From: Gamarada debralockiae
Lineage: Eukaryota; Ascomycota; Leotiomycetes; Helotiales; Hyphodiscaceae
Assembly (NCBI GenBank): GCA_002803225.1
Contig: NXFV01001545.1
Span: 1 to 64,000, forward strand
DNA: 64,000 nucleotides
Direction of reading: 5' to 3'
The translations under genes were made by a program, and so were the position numbers. Positions 60,454 to 64,000 of the stretch are shown here, one piece after another. The notes below the pieces were generated by a model that was not told the origin of the DNA, made no database searches, and saw only the letters and a list, made by a program, of their open reading frames with translations. Position 1 is the first letter of the stretch. Each line of letters opens with the position of its first letter.

Positions 60454-61942
60454 TCACGCTACCGCTTTCAATCTTGGCCCGGTCTTCGAAACCCTTGCAG
60501 CAACCATACACGCCGCTCCCAATGCAACCACGGCACCACAGAAATAAATCGCGGCATCAAAGCTCGACTGCTTGATCAGTTGCCCAGCGACTGGTGTACC
60601 GATTAGAAGTCCCAGTCCGCCCAGCGCGACACACATGCCAATCCTGGTTCCCACGACTCCCATACTCGGTGATAGTGTGACCAAAACGGTGGGTGGAATC
60701 GACACGAATGATCCGGAGAAGAATCCGTACAGTATGCAGAAAATTATTAGCCCGCCGGTGGAGTGAATTCCAACCCATCCAAATCCCAAAATAGAAGTCG
60801 CGAGTGTGCCAGGTATGATGATGTTTAGTGGTCCCGTCCTGTCGGCGATGAAGTTGGGAATGATGCGTCCGAATATGGAAGCCGCATTCAAAATACTCAG
60901 CATGTAAAATGCGAGATTCTCGGTCATGATCTATTCGCTGTCAGCAAGTGCTCTGTGCTCTTAATATCGTCCGGTTTTCTGGCAAAACATACCTTTTCCT
61001 CAATAGCGTAACTCTGCACATAAAAGAACGGAATATACAACCCCATGAAACCAAAGAACATGCCCAACGTGAAGAACGTAAAAGGCGCTTCTTTGAAAGC
61101 TGGAAGGTCCCAGAGAGCTCTCTTTTGTGCGGGAAGGATGCGCGTCCGCATCACGGATAAGGAGACGGCGAGAGTGCCGAGCATGATGAAAGCGAGCACC
61201 CTCGTCGCCCATCCAAACCCAATCTGCGGCTGCAACTTATGGAACAAAATCGGGTACAGCACTCCCCCCAGACTGCTCCCTGCGGCCGCTATCCCCGTGG
61301 CAAAAGCTTTCTTCGTCGAGAAATAAGTGCTCACGATAGCGACGGAAGGCACGAAGAGGCAGCCGCAGCCTACACCTACGCAAACGGCTTGCGCAAGCAT
61401 GACTTGCCAGTAAGAGGTGCAGATGGATGTCATCATCATGCCGAAAACGATGAGGAAGGATCCGGTTGAGATGAGAGCACGGAAATAGCCTGCATCGTAG
61501 AGGGGGCCAGTTGCGATGGACACAAGGAGGAGGAGGTACGCTTGGATGGAGCCGATCCAGGATATGTTTGAGGGGGATTCAGGAAGAGACGCTGAGTAGT
61601 AGGTTTGGTAGACGCCGAAGGTATTGACTATTCCCCTGGGTATTGTTAATCACCAAATACACATCGCTACCCACTGAGCAGGGAATGAGAGGAGGAAATG
61701 GTGAAACACGTGCTATACACGTGACGTCGAGAGAGGAGTAGAACGAACCAAGAATTAAAGAACAAGAGAAAGCTCCCTAGAACCTGCAACCAAGCCTTAA
61801 ACCCTCCATTCGGGATCTCATGATTCTGATCTTTAGGTACTATGGATGGTAGCTCTTCCCTCGCTTCTTCCTCGTCTTTTCCCTGTGATGTCCAGACTGT
61901 ATGGTTGGAGGAGTTCTCGCCTTCGATGGATTCGTTCCCCAT
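60454..61942 (-). CDS. MFS monocarboxylate-transporter-like permease
   Basis: Exons 61942-61749, 61635-60993 and 60930-60454, 437 residues. After an acidic soluble N-terminus, PNGGFKAWLQVLGSFLLFFN leads into TM1, the usual monocarboxylate-transporter (SLC16/Mch) opening ('D/N-GG-x-x-A-W-x-V'). NTFGVYQTYY and SWIGSIQAYLLLLVSIATGP follow, which are also characteristic, and the second half has ASIFGRIIPNFIADRTGPLN with its conserved Arg/Asp pair. Fungal homologues include Mch-type carriers and secondary-metabolite-associated transporters; yeast Mch proteins do not carry classic monocarboxylates, so the substrate is open. The length is normal. It is convergent with the preceding MFS gene. Confidence 0.93.
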
Positions 61943-63605
61943 TTTTTGATTTGGTGAGGGGTTCCCTGCTTTTAGGCGCCTCCCGCTGCGTGAGACCTAA
62001 CAAACGAACCACAAAGTTTATACTGTAAGATTTTAAGGACAGGTGACAAGCAAATCCGACAGGGACAAGGAGCTCGAGGGGAGCTTCATGGATAATATAC
62101 CTCCAGAAGAAAATAGTATTTACAATGCAGAACAGAATTCGTAGATAGCGTCCAAAGGAAAGTCGAAATGTATTTGTAAGGCAACAAGGCAAGAACGGAT
62201 ATTCGGCATCTAGGTGAGTTCTACCCCCCAATGAGCGAGGATGAAGCGGCAGGGGGATTCGCCCTATTGGTAATTTTTGCGGCCATCATTTTCTTAAACG
62301 GGGCATTTTTCCTCTACGAGAAAGAGTTTGCGAGGGAATGTGAAGGAAAGAAAAGGGTCATATTACGCCGCTTTCATCAAAAATGTGGTTGAAAAGGCGG
62401 GACGAGCATGTGAGCCGCAAGAGACGATGGTGGAACTGTGCTAGGCTTGGTCAGCAAGTTCTGGCTTTGTCGGACCTATCGACCAATTTGACTCCCGAAT
62501 TTCACGGTTAAAGAGTCGAATCTGATGCTTAAGTGAGTCAGTCGTGCTTCGACCTGGATGGAAGGCCTAACGTGAGTGGAGACCTTCGAGTTCTGAGCTG
62601 CTTCAGCGTTCACGACTTTGGGACTTTGTCGTGGAAGGAGTCCGATTGATTCTGTGACTCTGTAAGGACTCCTCGCATGCGCTGCATAAAAAGTTGCCAA
62701 AAAATGAACAGATTTATTATCATGTGTGCTATTGTCGTTACCATAAATTTTTTTTTTTTTTTTTTGGTTGTCTTTCGGTTTTGTCAGAACGAGGTTTGGC
62801 CGTCATTCTGTTCACAGAGCATTTCGAGGAGCATTTCACAATACAGGTAGAGTAGTATTGTGGTCTTTCTGCTAATGGTAGAGATGTTGAGCGAGCTTGT
62901 GGAACCTCGTTCCACGCAACCTATTCAATGCCTGACCGGTAAAGATCACATTCGGTCTCAAAGAATCTGCGGGGAAGGACTAGTCGACGTGTTGGAGCTT
63001 AGTATTTTCTTTTTCACCCACGGATGCAAAATTTTCCAATAGGCTATAGTTTCTGCCAAGTAAGATGTGCCCTTGGAAGTTTTGGGCACAATTAAGGTCC
63101 TTGTGGTTACTGCGCCCTATGACAGTATGACTGCTTCGGTATGAGTCACCAACACAGTGTCTCATCACCGTAGTTTTAAAGATTTGTCATCGAAGCTGGA
63201 TGTAAGAGGAAGAATAACTTCATCCGGGCTCCGATTATGAGTTCCACGGTCTTGCTGGATAATATGAGACTGCGAATGGAGCTCTCACCCAGCAAGTCCG
63301 TTAGCATTTTCCCATTCTCTCGTTACACGACCGAGGCGTCATCGTTTCTTGACTAATTCACCCTAGTTGTTTAATTGTCGCCTTCAGGACCTCTGAGCAT
63401 CACCGAAGTATTTCTTTGAAGAAGAATCTGCCCCAGCAGTCACATGAACTTTGCTCAATGAAAGGCCAGGCTTCGATGTATGCGAAGTCTACCAACACGA
63501 AGAACCGAAGAGCAAGCTACGCCATACCAACCCGCCTTGTCATACCAGAGCAGGTCGATTCCCCTCGTTGAGAGCATCTGGACATCCCATGTGTCCCTGA
63601 CATCT
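61943..63605. other. Intergenic, with an 18-bp poly-T tract
   Basis: 1.7 kb with no supported ORF. 62748-62765 is an uninterrupted T18 run. No defined transposon ends or RNA genes were found. Confidence 0.5.
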
Positions 63606-64000
63606 TTACAACATGTCCACATCCATGGCACCTCCCATCTCGCCTTGGACCTGCTCTCCACATCCATTTGTAGGAACTTCCTGTCCACTGGGTGCAGCCA
63701 ACGTCTTATCCACCAATGCGAGCACAAACTCCAGCATTTCCCTTGACACAGCATCCGGCGTCGGGCTAGCCTTCTCCCACGCGGATTCCTCTGTTGCCTT
63801 TTTGCCCGAAAGTATGACACCGTTGTAGTGAATTCCGAAGCAGTAGGGGCTGCCATAAAGCTTTTCTACAATTCCTTTCAGACTCTCCTCAACTGTTCTC
63901 TTGTGACCTTCGGCGATGAGTCGGAGGGTTGTCTGTCGAGCTTCGGCCTGTAGAAGAATCTGTACTCTGTCCAAAAGAAAGACATTGGATTGGGTACTTA
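63606..64000 (-). CDS. C-terminal part of an unidentified protein, continuing past the right edge
   Basis: A minus-strand open frame runs from the window edge to a stop at 63606 (about 131 codons), with no ATG needed inside the window. It reads STQSNVFLLDRVQILLQAEA, RQTTLRLIAEGHKRTVEESL, KGIVEKLYGSPYCFGIHYNG, then a Ser/Pro/Glu-rich part and an acidic end (GEMGGAMDVDML). The helical, charged N-terminal part and open frame at the edge suggest a genuine exon. I do not recognise the family. A splice site within the last 30 bp cannot be excluded. Confidence 0.5.
   Translation of the reverse strand, partial: STQSNVFLLDRVQILLQAEARQTTLRLIAEGHKRTVEESLKGIVEKLYGSPYCFGIHYNGVILSGKKATEESAWEKASPTPDAVSREMLEFVLALVDKTLAAPSGQEVPTNGCGEQVQGEMGGAMDVDML

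Overview
The window comes from a filamentous ascomycete (Pezizomycotina). Genes carry short 50-90 bp spliceosomal introns. The gene content includes a HET-NACHT-WD40 NLR, a secreted catalase-peroxidase, GPI-anchored Ser/Thr-rich wall proteins, DUF2985 and DUF4267 membrane proteins, and AT-rich fungal MITEs. A Leotiomycetes-like plant- or soil-associated fungus fits, but the lineage is inference from general resemblance. All exon structures were read by eye from GT-AG (twice GC-AG) signals and protein-frame continuity.

Layout. 0-17 kb: edge-truncated secreted protein; a fungal-specific hypothetical; a DUF2985 membrane-protein pseudogene broken by a 675-bp hAT-type MITE plus a frameshift and a nonsense codon; a TIR repeat; a seven-exon sterol-glucosyltransferase-like UGT; a gene-poor 2.4-kb stretch with old duplications; a decayed Cys-rich GPI-protein pseudogene with a pogo/Tc1-type MITE in its intron, beside an apparently intact relative; a second hAT MITE; a secreted aldose 1-epimerase. 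18-23 kb is a housekeeping block: V-ATPase subunit B, then HMG-CoA lyase and an enoyl-CoA hydratase family gene diverging from a shared 375-bp promoter. 25-30 kb: a 1,504-residue HET-NACHT-WD40 NLR with 13 near-identical WD40 repeats, embedded in AT-rich, relict-filled DNA (a collagen-like relict and another decayed fragment lie downstream). 33-41 kb: a DUF4267 protein, a metallo-beta-lactamase-fold protein divergent from DPH1, and a small GPI-anchored Ala/Ser-rich protein. 41-45.6 kb holds no supported gene. 45.6-48.4 kb: an SPX-domain phosphate transporter. 48.5-54.5 kb: GC-rich hairpin, short inverted-repeat element, secreted catalase-peroxidase (KatG2 type), a Copia gag relict and an arrestin-like pseudogene. 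55-62 kb: a secreted SGNH esterase and two tail-to-tail MFS transporters. An unidentified gene runs off the right edge.

The most notable content is (i) the NLR with its homogenised yet position-specifically variable WD40 array, the known architecture of fungal allorecognition/immune receptors, and (ii) a repeated pattern of gene death in which MITEs, 1-nt indels and G-to-A/C-to-T changes hit secreted or membrane-protein genes while housekeeping genes nearby are intact. I found no clearly new multi-gene system. Because several pseudogene frameshifts fall in short homopolymers, assembly error should be excluded for those.
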